A stretch of DNA of 64,000 nt, from contig NZ_JAPFGB010000002.1 in the NCBI RefSeq assembly GCF_026241095.1, positions 179,833-243,832 of the forward strand, read 5' to 3'. Below are positions 17,617 to 26,381 of this stretch, in pieces. How positions within the stretch are numbered: position 1 is the stretch's first letter; the number at the start of each line of letters is the position of its first letter. The stretch is from Saccharopolyspora sp. NFXS83 (GTDB taxonomy: Bacteria > Actinomycetota > Actinomycetes > Mycobacteriales > Pseudonocardiaceae). A program made the position numbers and the translations under genes. The notes under the pieces were generated by a model. That model was not told the DNA's origin. It did no database searches and saw only the letters and a program-made list of their open reading frames with translations.

Positions 17617-18411
17617 ATGGGCGAGGAGCCCAAGCAGTCGGAGTTGGCCAACAAATCGGTCACCAAAGCAGTGCGGCTGCTCCGCGAACTGGCCGCCCAA
17701 CCGCGCACCGGCACCACCGTCACCACGCTCGCGAAAGCGGCGGGCCTGAGCAGGCCGACGGCGTTCCGACTGCTCTACAGCCTCGAACAGGGCGGCTTGG
17801 TCGACCGCATCGACACCAACTACGTCCTCGGCTGGGAACTCGCCCGCCTCGGCAGGCACGCCGACCCGTACGCCGGTCTGGTCGCGCACGCCAAACCCGT
17901 GCTGCAGGAACTGGCCGACGAGTTCAACGAAGCGGTGACGCTGTCGATCCCGAACTCCCTGGACGGCCTCGACCTGGTCGCCGAAGCCGTCGGCTCGCAC
18001 GTGGTCGGCGTGCTCTCGCGCAACATGGTCGGCGAGCGGTACCCGATGCACGCCAGCTCGACCGGCAAAGTGCTGCTGGCAGAACAACCCGCCGAGGCGC
18101 TGCGCGCGACGCTGCCCGACGAGCTCGAAGCCTTCACCCCGCAGACCATCACCGACCGCGAAGCCCTGATCACCGAGCTGGAGCAGGTCCGCGAACAGGG
18201 CTTCGCCATCATCGACAACGAACTCGAACCGGAACTGCTGTCGCTGTCGCGGCCCATCCGCGACAGCGCCGGAACCCTTGTGGCGATCCTGACCCTCAAC
18301 GGGCCCCGCAGCCGCTTCGGCCGTGCCCGGATCCCCGAAGCCCTCCAGCAGATGCAGCGCACCGTCGACCGCCTGGCAGAACTGTTCTGGCGGGACTCCG
18401 CGAAGCGGTGA
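17617..18411 (+). CDS. IclR-family transcriptional regulator
   Basis: This 264-aa protein has a winged helix at ~15-80 ([25 protein letters not shown]) and an IclR effector domain ([39 protein letters not shown]). It lies between the oxidase/monooxygenase genes and the epimerase-like gene. The GTTC/GAAC palindromes at its own promoter and at the ribBA/amine-oxidase promoter suggest that it controls the whole island. ATG 17617 was chosen, with AGGAGGCGAG upstream. Confidence 0.92.
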   Translation: MGEEPKQSELANKSVTKAVRLLRELAAQPRTGTTVTTLAKAAGLSRPTAFRLLYSLEQGGLVDRIDTNYVLGWELARLGRHADPYAGLVAHAKPVLQELADEFNEAVTLSIPNSLDGLDLVAEAVGSHVVGVLSRNMVGERYPMHASSTGKVLLAEQPAEALRATLPDELEAFTPQTITDREALITELEQVREQGFAIIDNELEPELLSLSRPIRDSAGTLVAILTLNGPRSRFGRARIPEALQQMQRTVDRLAELFWRDSAKR

Positions 18412-18460
18412 CCGCCGGTCGTTCTTCCCCTTCCGCTTCTCCGCCCAGGTCGGGAGCCGC

Positions 18461-19564
18461 ATGAAGATCCGCGAAATCCACGTCTACGCGCACGACCTGC
18501 CGGTCGCGAACGCGCCGTTCGTCATCGCCAGCAGCACGGTCTGGTCGCTGGAGACCACGCTGGTGCGGCTGGTTGCCGAGGACGGCACCGAAGGCTGGGG
18601 CGAGACCTGCCCCGTCGGCCCCACCTACGCCGAAGCCCACGCCGGGGGCGCCCGCGCCGCGCTGCTCGAAATGGCGCCGGGGCTGATCGGCGCCGACCTC
18701 TGGCCGCTGGCGCTGCACGGCCGCATGGACGCGCTGCTCAACGGCCACCACTACGCGAAGGCGGCCCTCGACATCGCCGCGCACGACCTGATCGGCAAAC
18801 GGCTCGGCGTGCGGGTGGCCGAGCTCCTGGGCGGCGCGGCGGTGGAACGGGTGCCCTCCTACTACTCCTCCGGTGTGGGAGATCCGGACGAGACCGCGCG
18901 GATCGCCGCGGACCGGGTCGCCGAGGGATACCCGCGCCTGCAGGTGAAGCTCGGCGGACGTCCGGTGGAGATCGACATCGAGGCCTTGCGCAAGGTCTGG
19001 GAGGCCGTCGGCGACTCGGGCGTGCGGCTCGCGGCGGACGGGAACCGCAGCTGGAACACGCGCGACGTGCTGCGTCTCAGCCGCGAGTGCGCCGACATCC
19101 CCTTCGTGCTGGAACAGCCCTGCGACAGCGTCGAAGAACTGGCCCGCATCCGCCCGCAGGTGCAGCACCCGATCTACCTGGACGAGGGCGGCATCGACCT
19201 GAACGCGGTCATCACGGCAGCGGGCACCGGCTTGGTCGACGGGTTCGGCATGAAGGTGACGCGAATCGGCGGCCTGCAGCCGATGCGCACGTTCCGCGAC
19301 CTGTGCGCCGCGCGGCGGTTGCCGCACAGCTGCGACGACGCGTGGGGCGGAGACGTGATCGCCGCCGCCTGCCTGCACGTCGGCGCCACGGTAGGACCGG
19401 GGCTCAACGAAGGGGTCTGGATCGCCGCGCCCTACATCGCGGACCACTACGACCCGCGGGGCGGCATTCGGATCGAGGGCGGCCACATCTCCATGCCCAC
19501 CGGTCCCGGTTTGGGCGTGACGCCCGACGAAACCCTCTTCGGCGCCCCGATCTCCTCCTTCTGA
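18461..19564 (+). CDS. Enolase-superfamily racemase, close to hydroxyproline-betaine 2-epimerase (HpbD)
   Basis: This 367-aa mandelate-racemase/muconate-cycloisomerase family protein has catalytic lysines K163 (LQVKLGG) and K265 ([11 protein letters not shown]), and metal ligands in ADGNRSW, LEQP and YLDEGG. From memory, long stretches ([26 protein letters not shown]) match the marine HpbD enzyme that epimerises 4R-hydroxyproline betaine and proline betaine, with the same lysine numbering. A role in betaine catabolism is therefore likely. It starts 50 bases after the IclR gene, probably in the same transcript. Confidence 0.85.
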   Translation: MKIREIHVYAHDLPVANAPFVIASSTVWSLETTLVRLVAEDGTEGWGETCPVGPTYAEAHAGGARAALLEMAPGLIGADLWPLALHGRMDALLNGHHYAKAALDIAAHDLIGKRLGVRVAELLGGAAVERVPSYYSSGVGDPDETARIAADRVAEGYPRLQVKLGGRPVEIDIEALRKVWEAVGDSGVRLAADGNRSWNTRDVLRLSRECADIPFVLEQPCDSVEELARIRPQVQHPIYLDEGGIDLNAVITAAGTGLVDGFGMKVTRIGGLQPMRTFRDLCAARRLPHSCDDAWGGDVIAAACLHVGATVGPGLNEGVWIAAPYIADHYDPRGGIRIEGGHISMPTGPGLGVTPDETLFGAPISSF

Positions 19565-19780
19565 CCTCCGGGGAGTGCGCGCTCGTCATCTCCGCGCCCC
19601 GGTGACCGACGCTCCGATCGCGGCCAAGAGCCCACCACCCGGCGATGTGTTCCCGTCCATCACCTCGCGCGCACCTCGGACCACACCTCGCCGGCCACCA
19701 CCTGGAGCGAATCGGATTCGACCCCCGCGCTCCAGCGATCCGTTGCTGCAGGTGACCGCAGGGGCGCTGGTGCCGCGCTG

Positions 19781-20062
19781 ATGAGCCTGGGGTACATCGC
19801 CCATCAGGCCCAGCAGGCCGTGACCCACTACGAAAGATCTCTCGAGTTCTTTCGGGAGCTCGGCGACACCTCGTCCGAAGCCGACCTGCTCGAACACCTC
19901 GGCCGCAACCTCGTCGAACTCGACCAGCCCCGAGCCCGCGGGGCTTGGGAACGGGCCCTCGACCTGTACGAGGCCCAACACCGCCGCATCGACGCGGAAA
20001 GGTTGCGCGACGAACTCGACGGCCTGCCACACGCGTCGGATGTCGCTCCGTCCGGTCGGTGA
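19781..20062 (+). pseudogene. TPR remnant of an AfsR/BTAD-type regulator
   Basis: This ~93-aa frame holds tetratricopeptide-like repeats (VTHYERSLEFFRELGDTSSE, RGAWERALDLYEAQHRRIDA) typical of the C-terminus of large SARP/AfsR regulators. No DNA-binding or ATPase domain lies upstream, and SLGYIAHQ-AQQAV seems to have lost a few residues relative to the family. It is probably a leftover 3' end rather than a working gene. Confidence 0.6.
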
Positions 20063-20350
20063 CCGGACGGAGCTCGGCTGCGAGTCGGGGAATGCCTTTC
20101 CGGCCGCGCCGGTCCCTCGCCGTCGGCCGTTGCCCCGGGTCTCGACGCGGGGCCGAATCATGGGGCCGATGTACGCCTGGTCTCCACCTTCTCAGCGAAG
20201 GCGCGTGGCGGTCAGGTCTTCGTCGTGGGGGCGGCGCTCGTGGATGCCGCCGATCGGTTCGATCGTCCGCTTTCGCGGTCGGGACGGAACGACGGCGGCG
20301 CACTGCTAGGACGTGATCGCAGCCACCCGGCCCGAGGTCGCGCCGAGCCG
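20063..20350. other. Intergenic stretch
   Basis: This 288-base stretch lies between the TPR remnant and the thymidine kinase stop. Short open frames here show no recognisable family or ribosome-binding site. Confidence 0.4.
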
Positions 20351-20920
20351 CTACCCCAAGGTGCCGATCTTCAGCAGGTAGCAGGTACCGCACATGGATT
20401 CGTAGCCGACCTCGCCGTCGATGGCGACCTGGCTGCCCTCGCGCGTGAAGGCGCCCCCGACGGTGCGCGCGTTCAGGGTCGCCTTGCGCCCGCAGCGGCA
20501 GATCGTCTTGAGCTCCTCGATGGAATGAGCCAGCTCCATCAACCGCAGACTGCCCGGGAACCCGCGGGTGCGGAAGTCGTTGCGCAACCCGTAGGCGATC
20601 ACCGGGATCCCGTCCTGCACGGCGAGCCGGAACAGGTCCTCGACCTGGACCCCGGTGAGGAACTGCGCCTCGTCGACGAGCAAGCAGTCCGGCGCGCCCG
20701 CGGCCAGAACGGCATCGCGCAGGGCGGCCTCCTCGTCCAGGACGAGGTCGACTTCTCTGCTCACCATGAGCCGCGACACCACCTGCGGACTCTTGGTGTC
20801 GACCGTCGGTTTCACCACGAGGACGTGCTGTCCGCGTTCCCTGTAGTTGTGCGCCACTTGGATCAGTGCCGTCGACTTGCCGGAGTTCATCGCTCCGTAC
20901 CGGAAGTAGAGCTTCGCCAC
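20351..20920 (-). CDS. tdk: Thymidine kinase
   Basis: This 189-aa type II thymidine kinase has a P-loop at residues 9-17 (GAMNSGKST), the catalytic-glutamate motif LLVDEAQF, a lasso region with zinc cysteines (CRCG and CGTC) and the terminal substrate loop VGGAF..VAIDGEVGYES. It phosphorylates thymidine for salvage. The length is normal. The start is GTG at 20920. It stands alone between unrelated genes. Confidence 0.95.
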   Translation of the reverse strand: MAKLYFRYGAMNSGKSTALIQVAHNYRERGQHVLVVKPTVDTKSPQVVSRLMVSREVDLVLDEEAALRDAVLAAGAPDCLLVDEAQFLTGVQVEDLFRLAVQDGIPVIAYGLRNDFRTRGFPGSLRLMELAHSIEELKTICRCGRKATLNARTVGGAFTREGSQVAIDGEVGYESMCGTCYLLKIGTLG

Positions 20921-21019
20921 GACCGGACACGCTAGCCAAAGCGCCGTGGCGAGCTCGATCCGGCAGGGCTGAGACCTCCGGCAGCCGACGTCCGGGGAGA
21001 CTCGTCCGACTACCTCAAA

Positions 21020-21033
21020 TAGAACAGGTTCTT
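21020..21033. promoter_or_regulatory. KstR-like operator before the SnoaL-like gene
   Basis: TAGAACAGGTTCTT fits the recalled KstR consensus TnnAACnnGTTnnA at all but the last base. It lies 33 bases before ATG 21067. Confidence 0.5.
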
Positions 21034-21066
21034 GCGTTGGCCGGGCGGACTCGCAAGACTGCCGAG

Positions 21067-21543
21067 ATGGACATCGCGGCTCTCGAAGAGATCAAACGGC
21101 TCAAGTACCGCTACCTCCGCTGCGTCGACCTCAAGCAGTGGGACGAGCTCGCGGGCACGCTGACCGCCGATGCGACCGCCGAGTACGGCACGGCCGTCCA
21201 GGGCGGCCCGGTGCGGCGCACCGGGCGCGAGGCGATCGTCGGCTTCCTGCGCGAGACGCTCACCCCGGGCATCATCACCGCGCATTCGGCGCAACAGCCG
21301 GAGATCCACCTCGACGGCGACACCGCCACCGGCACCTGGTGCTTCACCGACACCGTGATCGCGACCGAGCACGACCACACGATGATCCAGGGCGCCGCCT
21401 TCTACGAGGACCGGTACGCGCGCGGCGACGACGGCGCCTGGCGCATCCGGCACACCGGGTTCACCCGCACCTACGAGTACGTGGTCGCGCTGGGCGAGCT
21501 GCCGGGCTTCCGGATGACCGCCGACCGCTGGCGCGGACGTTGA
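21067..21543 (+). CDS. SnoaL/NTF2-like protein, putative steroid-pathway enzyme
   Basis: This 158-aa cone-shaped NTF2-like protein has the SnoaL_4-type start LEEIKRLKYRYLRCVDLKQW and a C-terminal beta region (RIRHTGFTRTYEYV). Members include hydratases, cyclases and isomerases for polyketide or steroid intermediates. A KstR-like palindrome lies just upstream, and a second one separates it from the following three-gene operon. ATG 21067 begins exactly at the family N-terminus. Confidence 0.8.
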   Translation: MDIAALEEIKRLKYRYLRCVDLKQWDELAGTLTADATAEYGTAVQGGPVRRTGREAIVGFLRETLTPGIITAHSAQQPEIHLDGDTATGTWCFTDTVIATEHDHTMIQGAAFYEDRYARGDDGAWRIRHTGFTRTYEYVVALGELPGFRMTADRWRGR

Positions 21544-21551
21544 CCGCTCAC

Positions 21552-21565
21552 TAGAACTAGTTCTA
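21552..21565. promoter_or_regulatory. KstR-like operator before the DUF1214-like/SDR/sulfotransferase operon
   Basis: TAGAACTAGTTCTA is a perfect 14-base palindrome and fits the recalled TnnAACnnGTTnnA consensus completely. It ends 10 bases before ATG 21576. Confidence 0.65.
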
Positions 21566-21575
21566 CCCTCGGTCG

Positions 21576-22745
21576 ATGCTCACCCAGCCGTTCGCCGACG
21601 CCGTCGTCGAAGCCGAGAAGGTCATCGCCGAGGCACCGCACATCCGGACCGAGCAGGACCTGGTCGAGGGCTACGACTACCTGGCGGGAAGCATCCGCGC
21701 CTCGCTGCAGATGGCCTGGGCGTACGAGCGCGACTTCCCGTTCTTCGTCAGCTCCACCGGCCCGCACACCAAGATGGGGCTGGACAACCCCGACGCGCTG
21801 TACTTCCACGCCTACCTGCGCGACGACGCCGAGTACGTCGTCACCGGCACGCGCGGCTCCACCCGCGACCTGAGCTTCCAGGTGCTCGGCGGCGACTACT
21901 CGCCGGTGGAGGTGCCGGACAGCCTCACGGCCTTCGACGACCGCGAGCTGGACATCGGCCCGGACGGCCGGTTCGAGCTGCGGTTCGGGCCCGATCGCGC
22001 CAAGGCCGGACCCGGGTACGTGGTGCTCGGCGAAGGAGCCGCGATGCTCGTGGTGCGCGAGGTCTACAGCGACTGGAGCACCGAACGGCGCGGCACGCTG
22101 CGCGTCCACCGCGCCGACCGGCTCGGTTCGGCACCGCCGCCCCGGCAGCGCACGACGCTGGAGAAGCGCTACGGGGTCGCGGGCAAGATCCTGCTCAACA
22201 GGCTGCGGACGTTCCTGGCGTTCCCGGAGTGGTTCTACCTGGACCTGCCCGCGAACACGATGACCGAGCCCCGGCGCACGCCCGGCGGACTGGCCACGCA
22301 GTTCTCCTCGGCTGGGCACTACGACCTCGCCGACGACCAAGCCATGATCGTCACCGTGCCCGCTTCCGAGGCGCCGTACCAGGGCATCCAGCTCGGCAGC
22401 CAGTGGTACGTCTCGCTGGATTACAGCGACCACCAGACCAGCCTCACCGCCGACCAGGCGCGGACCGACCCGGACGGCATGCTCCGGTTCGTGATCAGCG
22501 AGCGCGACCCCGGGGTCGCGAACTGGCTGGAACGGCTGGGGCATTCCCGCGGATTCGTGCAGATCCGCTGGCAACGCCTGTCCCGCGAACTCGGGCCCGC
22601 CGATGGCCCCCAGATCGAAGTGGTGGACGTCGCCGACCTGCCCGCGAAGCTCCCGCACCACGAGCGCTCGCAGGTCACCACCGCCGAGTGGGCGGAGCGG
22701 ATCGCGGCGCGGCAGACCGCGGTGGCCTGGAGGATGCTCGGATGA
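21576..22745 (+). CDS. DUF1214-like protein (Rv3531c-like position)
   Basis: This 389-aa protein's last ~120 residues (GIQLGSQWYVSLDYSDHQTS, LRFVISERDPGVANWLE) resemble the DUF1214 beta-sandwich. The first ~100 are helical (ASLQMAWAYERDFPFFVSS). No catalytic residues are identifiable. The order DUF1214-like, SDR, sulfotransferase recalls Rv3531c-Rv3530c-Rv3529c in the cholesterol region of M. tuberculosis (from memory). Its stop overlaps the SDR start. It is probably an accessory protein of steroid or lipid catabolism. Confidence 0.7.
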   Translation: MLTQPFADAVVEAEKVIAEAPHIRTEQDLVEGYDYLAGSIRASLQMAWAYERDFPFFVSSTGPHTKMGLDNPDALYFHAYLRDDAEYVVTGTRGSTRDLSFQVLGGDYSPVEVPDSLTAFDDRELDIGPDGRFELRFGPDRAKAGPGYVVLGEGAAMLVVREVYSDWSTERRGTLRVHRADRLGSAPPPRQRTTLEKRYGVAGKILLNRLRTFLAFPEWFYLDLPANTMTEPRRTPGGLATQFSSAGHYDLADDQAMIVTVPASEAPYQGIQLGSQWYVSLDYSDHQTSLTADQARTDPDGMLRFVISERDPGVANWLERLGHSRGFVQIRWQRLSRELGPADGPQIEVVDVADLPAKLPHHERSQVTTAEWAERIAARQTAVAWRMLG

Positions 22746-23521
22746 TGTTGTTGCGGGACAAGGTGGTTCTGGTGTCCGGGATCGGCCCCGGGCTCGGCAG
22801 GGCGCTCGCGGTGCGGTGCGCCGAAGCGGGTGCCGACGTGGTGCTCGCCGCCCGCACGCGGCACCGGCTCGACGCGGTGGCCGAGGAGGTCACCGCGATG
22901 GGCAGGCGGGCCGTCACCGCGGCGGTGGACATCACCGAGCCGGACGCGGCGCGGCGGCTCGCCGACGTCGCGGCCGACTCCTTCGGGCGGCTGGACGTCC
23001 TGATCAACAACGCGTTCGCGATCCCGCCGATGACCGACCTGCTCGACGTCGACCTCGACGCGGTGCGCGCCGGGTTCGAGACCGGGGTGTTCGCCTCCCT
23101 GCGGTTGACGCGCGAGTGCGCACCGCTGCTCGCGGAACGGCAGGGATCCGTCGTGATGATCAACTCGGCGGTGCTGCGGCATTCCCGGCGGACCTTCGGC
23201 GCGTACAAGATGGCGAAGACGAGCCTGCTGTCGATGGCGCAGAGCCTGTCCACCGAGCTGGGGCCGCGCGGCGTGCGGGTCAACACGGTCGCCCCCGGCT
23301 ACATCTGGGCGGGCTCACTGCAGTGGTACTTCGCCCACCTGGCGCAGGAACGCGGCGTGGACCCGCAGCAGGTCTACGACGAGACGGCGGCGACCACCGA
23401 CCTGCGCAAGCTGCCCGAGCCGGACGAGATCGCCGATGCCGTGCTCTTCCTCGCCTCCCCCATGGCACGCGCCATCACCGGCCAGTGCCTCGACGTCAAC
23501 GGCGGCGAGTACCACCACTGA
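22742..23521 (+). CDS. Short-chain dehydrogenase/reductase (Rv3530c-like)
   Basis: This 259-aa classical SDR has the cofactor loop VSGIGPGLGRALA, an NNAF motif (LINNAFAIPP), the catalytic Ser in MINSAVLRHS and YKMAK as the Tyr-x-x-x-Lys pair. The C-terminal motif ITGQCLDVNGGEY is typical. It oxidises or reduces a hydroxyl/keto group, presumably on a steroid or lipid. The ATGATG start at 22742 overlaps the preceding stop. The sulfotransferase begins 10 bases after its stop. Confidence 0.9.
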   Translation: MMLLRDKVVLVSGIGPGLGRALAVRCAEAGADVVLAARTRHRLDAVAEEVTAMGRRAVTAAVDITEPDAARRLADVAADSFGRLDVLINNAFAIPPMTDLLDVDLDAVRAGFETGVFASLRLTRECAPLLAERQGSVVMINSAVLRHSRRTFGAYKMAKTSLLSMAQSLSTELGPRGVRVNTVAPGYIWAGSLQWYFAHLAQERGVDPQQVYDETAATTDLRKLPEPDEIADAVLFLASPMARAITGQCLDVNGGEYHH

Positions 23522-23531
23522 AGGGGGCCTC

Positions 23532-24662
23532 ATGAGCGTGGGCACCGTGTCCGACCTGCACGCCTCCGCGACGCGGCGCACCGGGCTGGACGACTTCGGC
23601 CCCGACGACTACACCGAAGGCCTCGCCGCGCTGCTGGACTCCTACGAACGCGAAGCGGGCCTGACACCGCTGGGCGAGAAGGTGCACCGGTCCTTCCTGC
23701 GGGGAGCGCTGATCGCCCGGTTGCTCAGCGAGTCCGCGTGGCAGGCGCACCCCGAGCACGCCGACGTGCCCGTCGCACGCCCGATCTTCGTCACCGGCCT
23801 GCCCCGCACCGGCACGACCGCCTTGCACCGGCTGCTCACCGCCGACCCCGCGCACCAGGGGCTGGAGGTGTGGCTGACCGAGGCGCCACAACCGAGACCG
23901 CCCCGCGAGACGTGGCCGCACGATCCGGTGTTCCAGCACGTCCAAGCCGGATACCGGCAGTACCACGTGCGGCACCCCGAATTCCTCGGCGTGCACGCGA
24001 TGTCCGCCGACGAGGTCGAGGAGTGCTGGCAGCTGCTGCGGCAGTCGATGCGCTCGATCTCCTACGAGTGCCTCGCGCACGTCCCGTCGTACTCCCGGTG
24101 GCTGGCCGGCCAGGACTGGACGGCGGCCTACCGCAGGCACCGGCGCAACCTCCAGCTGATCGGGTTGCCCGATCGGCACCGCCGCTGGGTGCTGAAGAAC
24201 CCGAGCCACCTGTTCGCCCTGGACGCCCTGCTGGAGGTCTACCCGGACGCTCTGGTCGTGCAGACCCACCGCGCGCCCGAGGTCGCGATCGCCTCGGTGT
24301 GCAGCCTCAACGCTCAGGCCAGCGCCGACTGGTCGGAGACGTTCCGGGGCGGCACCGTCGGTCGCGACCAGCTGGAGCTGTGGTCCCGCGGCTTGGAGGC
24401 GTTCACCGCCGAGCGGGCGAAGCACGACCAGGCGCGGTTCTACGACGTGCACTACGAGGACTTCGTGGCCGACCCGCTGGGCACCGTGGCCGCGCTCTAC
24501 GACCACTTCGGCCTGGAACTCGGCGACGAGGCCGATTCCGCGATGCGACGCCTGCACACCGAGAGCACCACGGGCGCGCGCAAACCCTCCCACCGCTACC
24601 GCCTCGCGGACTTCGGACTGTCCGAAATGGACGTTAGGTCCCGGTTCCCGGCGGCGGGCTGA
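23532..24662 (+). CDS. Sulfotransferase-family protein (Rv3529c-like)
   Basis: This 376-aa protein has the PAPS 5'-phosphosulfate loop FVTGLPRTGTTALHRLL and the later 3'-phosphate region (WVLKNPSHLFALDALLEVYP, QTHRAPEVAIASVCSL). A GARKPSHRYRLADFGL tail is typical of the mycobacterial/actinobacterial group. It would transfer sulfate to a hydroxylated substrate, or be a non-canonical member of the fold. It is last in the putative KstR operon. ATG 23532 has AAGGGGG upstream. Confidence 0.88.
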   Translation: MSVGTVSDLHASATRRTGLDDFGPDDYTEGLAALLDSYEREAGLTPLGEKVHRSFLRGALIARLLSESAWQAHPEHADVPVARPIFVTGLPRTGTTALHRLLTADPAHQGLEVWLTEAPQPRPPRETWPHDPVFQHVQAGYRQYHVRHPEFLGVHAMSADEVEECWQLLRQSMRSISYECLAHVPSYSRWLAGQDWTAAYRRHRRNLQLIGLPDRHRRWVLKNPSHLFALDALLEVYPDALVVQTHRAPEVAIASVCSLNAQASADWSETFRGGTVGRDQLELWSRGLEAFTAERAKHDQARFYDVHYEDFVADPLGTVAALYDHFGLELGDEADSAMRRLHTESTTGARKPSHRYRLADFGLSEMDVRSRFPAAG

Positions 24663-24724
24663 GGAGGCCGCAGCCGCCGGCACCCGGCATCACCGGCTCG
24701 CCACCGGTGAACCGCCCTCGTCCG

Positions 24725-24976
24725 CGAACTCCCCCGTTCCGCGTCGCGGAGGACTTCCGGGGTCGCGGTGCGCAGGAACGGCACGACAGTGCTCAACACC
24801 ACGGCGGCGAGCACCGCGAACGCGATCCGCACGCCGAAGAACTCCGCGAGCAGGCCGACCACCGCGGCCCCGACCGGCATGGCGCCCCAGCTGAACAGGC
24901 GGGCGACCGCGCTGTAGCGCCCCATCAACCCATCGGCCAGGTTCGGCACCGCCGTGGACACGACCAGCACCGCGGT
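24725..24976 (-). pseudogene. C-terminal remnant of an MFS exporter
   Basis: About 84 residues correspond to the last two or three membrane helices of an MFS drug exporter: RYSAVARLFSWGAMPVGAAV, then GLLAEFFGVRIAFAVLAAVV. The preceding ~30 residues are unrelated and the first ten helices are missing. No intact partner regulator is present, although a palindrome at 25075 may be its orphaned operator. Confidence 0.65.
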
Positions 24977-25074
24977 GTTGCGCACGTCGGCGTCACCTGG
25001 CGCCGCGCTGGACTGCTTCCCCGCATCGGCGGGAGCGATCCGATCGGCCATTCCGCGGACCTCCGAGTAACCAG

Positions 25075-25088
25075 TCAAACCATTTTGA
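25075..25088. promoter_or_regulatory. Palindromic operator-like site
   Basis: TCAAACCATTTTGA has perfect TCAAA/TTTGA arms. It is nested in CCAGT/ACTGG at 25071-25097, giving a larger dyad. It lies upstream of the MFS remnant on the minus strand and about 210 bases before acdS. Confidence 0.4.
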
Positions 25089-25300
25089 TGGATACTGGGA
25101 TTTCACCGGGCAGCGCGCCCCGCAGGCGAACGGGTGGCCTGCGGCGGATTCGCCAGGCGGTCCGCGGAGCGAGAACGGGGGTGGCGTGCGGCGGAGGTGC
25201 CGCGCAAGATCGGCGGGTGATCAGAGGTGCCGGGTGATCCGGCACCCGGCAGGTGCGGCGGCTCCGGAGGGAGCCGCCACCGACGAGACGCAGGAGCTTC

Positions 25301-26308
25301 ATGTCCCTCGCCGACTTCCCCCGCTACCCGCTGCTGTTCGGGCCCAGTCCGGTGCACCCGCTCGATCGGCTCACCGCCCACCTCGGTGGGGCCCGGATCT
25401 GGGCCAAGCGCGAGGACTGCAACTCCGGCCTCGCCTACGGCGGCAACAAGACCCGCAAGCTGGAGTACATCGTGCCGGACGTGCTCGCCTCCGGCGCCGA
25501 CACGCTGGTCTCCATCGGCGGCTACCAGTCCAACCACACCCGCCAGGTCGCGGCCGTCGCGGCGAAGCTGGGGCTCGGGGCGCGGCTGGTCCAGGAGAAG
25601 TGGGTGGACTGGCCGGACTCGGTCAACGACAAGGTCGGCAACATCCTGCTCTCCCGGATCATGGGCGCCGACGTGCGGCTGGACCCGGCCGGATTCGACA
25701 TCGGCATCCGCCGGTCCTGGGAGGATGCGATGGACGAGGTCCGGGCCGCCGGCGGGACGCCCTACGGCATCCCGGCCGGGGCGTCCGAGCACGAGCTCGG
25801 CGGGCTCGGCTTCGCGAACTGGGCCGAGGAGGTCGCCCAGCAGGAAGAGCAGCTGGGGGTCTTCTTCGACACGATCGTCGTCTGCACCGTCACCGGCTCC
25901 ACGCACGCCGGGATGATCGCGGGGTTCGCCGGGCAGGAACGCCCGCGCCGGGTCATCGGCATCGACGCCTCCGCGACGCTGGACAAGACGCGCGACCAGG
26001 TCGCGCGGATCGCGCGCGCCACGGCCGAGCTGATCGGGCTGGGCCGGGAGCTCCGCGAGGACGAGATCACCGTGCTCGCGGGCTGGGCGGGTGAGCTCTA
26101 CGGCGTGCCGGTGCAGTCGACGATCGACGCGATCCGGCTCTGCGGCAGGCTGGAAGGGATGATCATCGATCCGGTGTACGAGGGGAAGTCGATGGCCGGG
26201 CTGATCGACCTGGTCCGCGACGGCGAGATCGAGCAGGGCTCGAACGTGCTCTACGCCCACCTCGGCGGACAGCCCGCGCTCAACGCGTACGCGGGCGCCT
26301 TCGCCTGA
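25301..26308 (+). CDS. acdS: 1-aminocyclopropane-1-carboxylate (ACC) deaminase
   Basis: This 335-aa PLP enzyme of the tryptophan-synthase-beta fold binds PLP through Lys50 ([11 protein letters not shown]). The residues that separate true ACC deaminases from D-cysteine desulfhydrases are present: Glu294 in VYEGKSMAG and Leu321 in LYAHLGG, equivalent to E295 and L322 of the Pseudomonas enzyme (from memory). It converts ACC to 2-oxobutyrate and ammonia and can lower plant ethylene. ATG 25301 has CAGGAG upstream. It stands alone and is followed by a strong hairpin. Confidence 0.92.
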   Translation: MSLADFPRYPLLFGPSPVHPLDRLTAHLGGARIWAKREDCNSGLAYGGNKTRKLEYIVPDVLASGADTLVSIGGYQSNHTRQVAAVAAKLGLGARLVQEKWVDWPDSVNDKVGNILLSRIMGADVRLDPAGFDIGIRRSWEDAMDEVRAAGGTPYGIPAGASEHELGGLGFANWAEEVAQQEEQLGVFFDTIVVCTVTGSTHAGMIAGFAGQERPRRVIGIDASATLDKTRDQVARIARATAELIGLGRELREDEITVLAGWAGELYGVPVQSTIDAIRLCGRLEGMIIDPVYEGKSMAGLIDLVRDGEIEQGSNVLYAHLGGQPALNAYAGAFA

Positions 26309-26320
26309 TCCGGCTCGGCG

Positions 26321-26351
26321 AGGCGGCCCCGGACCACGCCCGGGGCCGCCT
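26321..26351. terminator. Bidirectional hairpin between acdS and the Cys-rich protein gene
   Basis: AGGCGGCCCCGG and CCGGGGCCGCCT form a perfect 12-bp stem with a 7-base loop, 12 bases after the acdS stop and 30 bases beyond the convergent gene's stop. Confidence 0.7.
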
Positions 26352-26381
26352 CCTGCGTCCGACCGGCGCCCTCCCTCCAGG

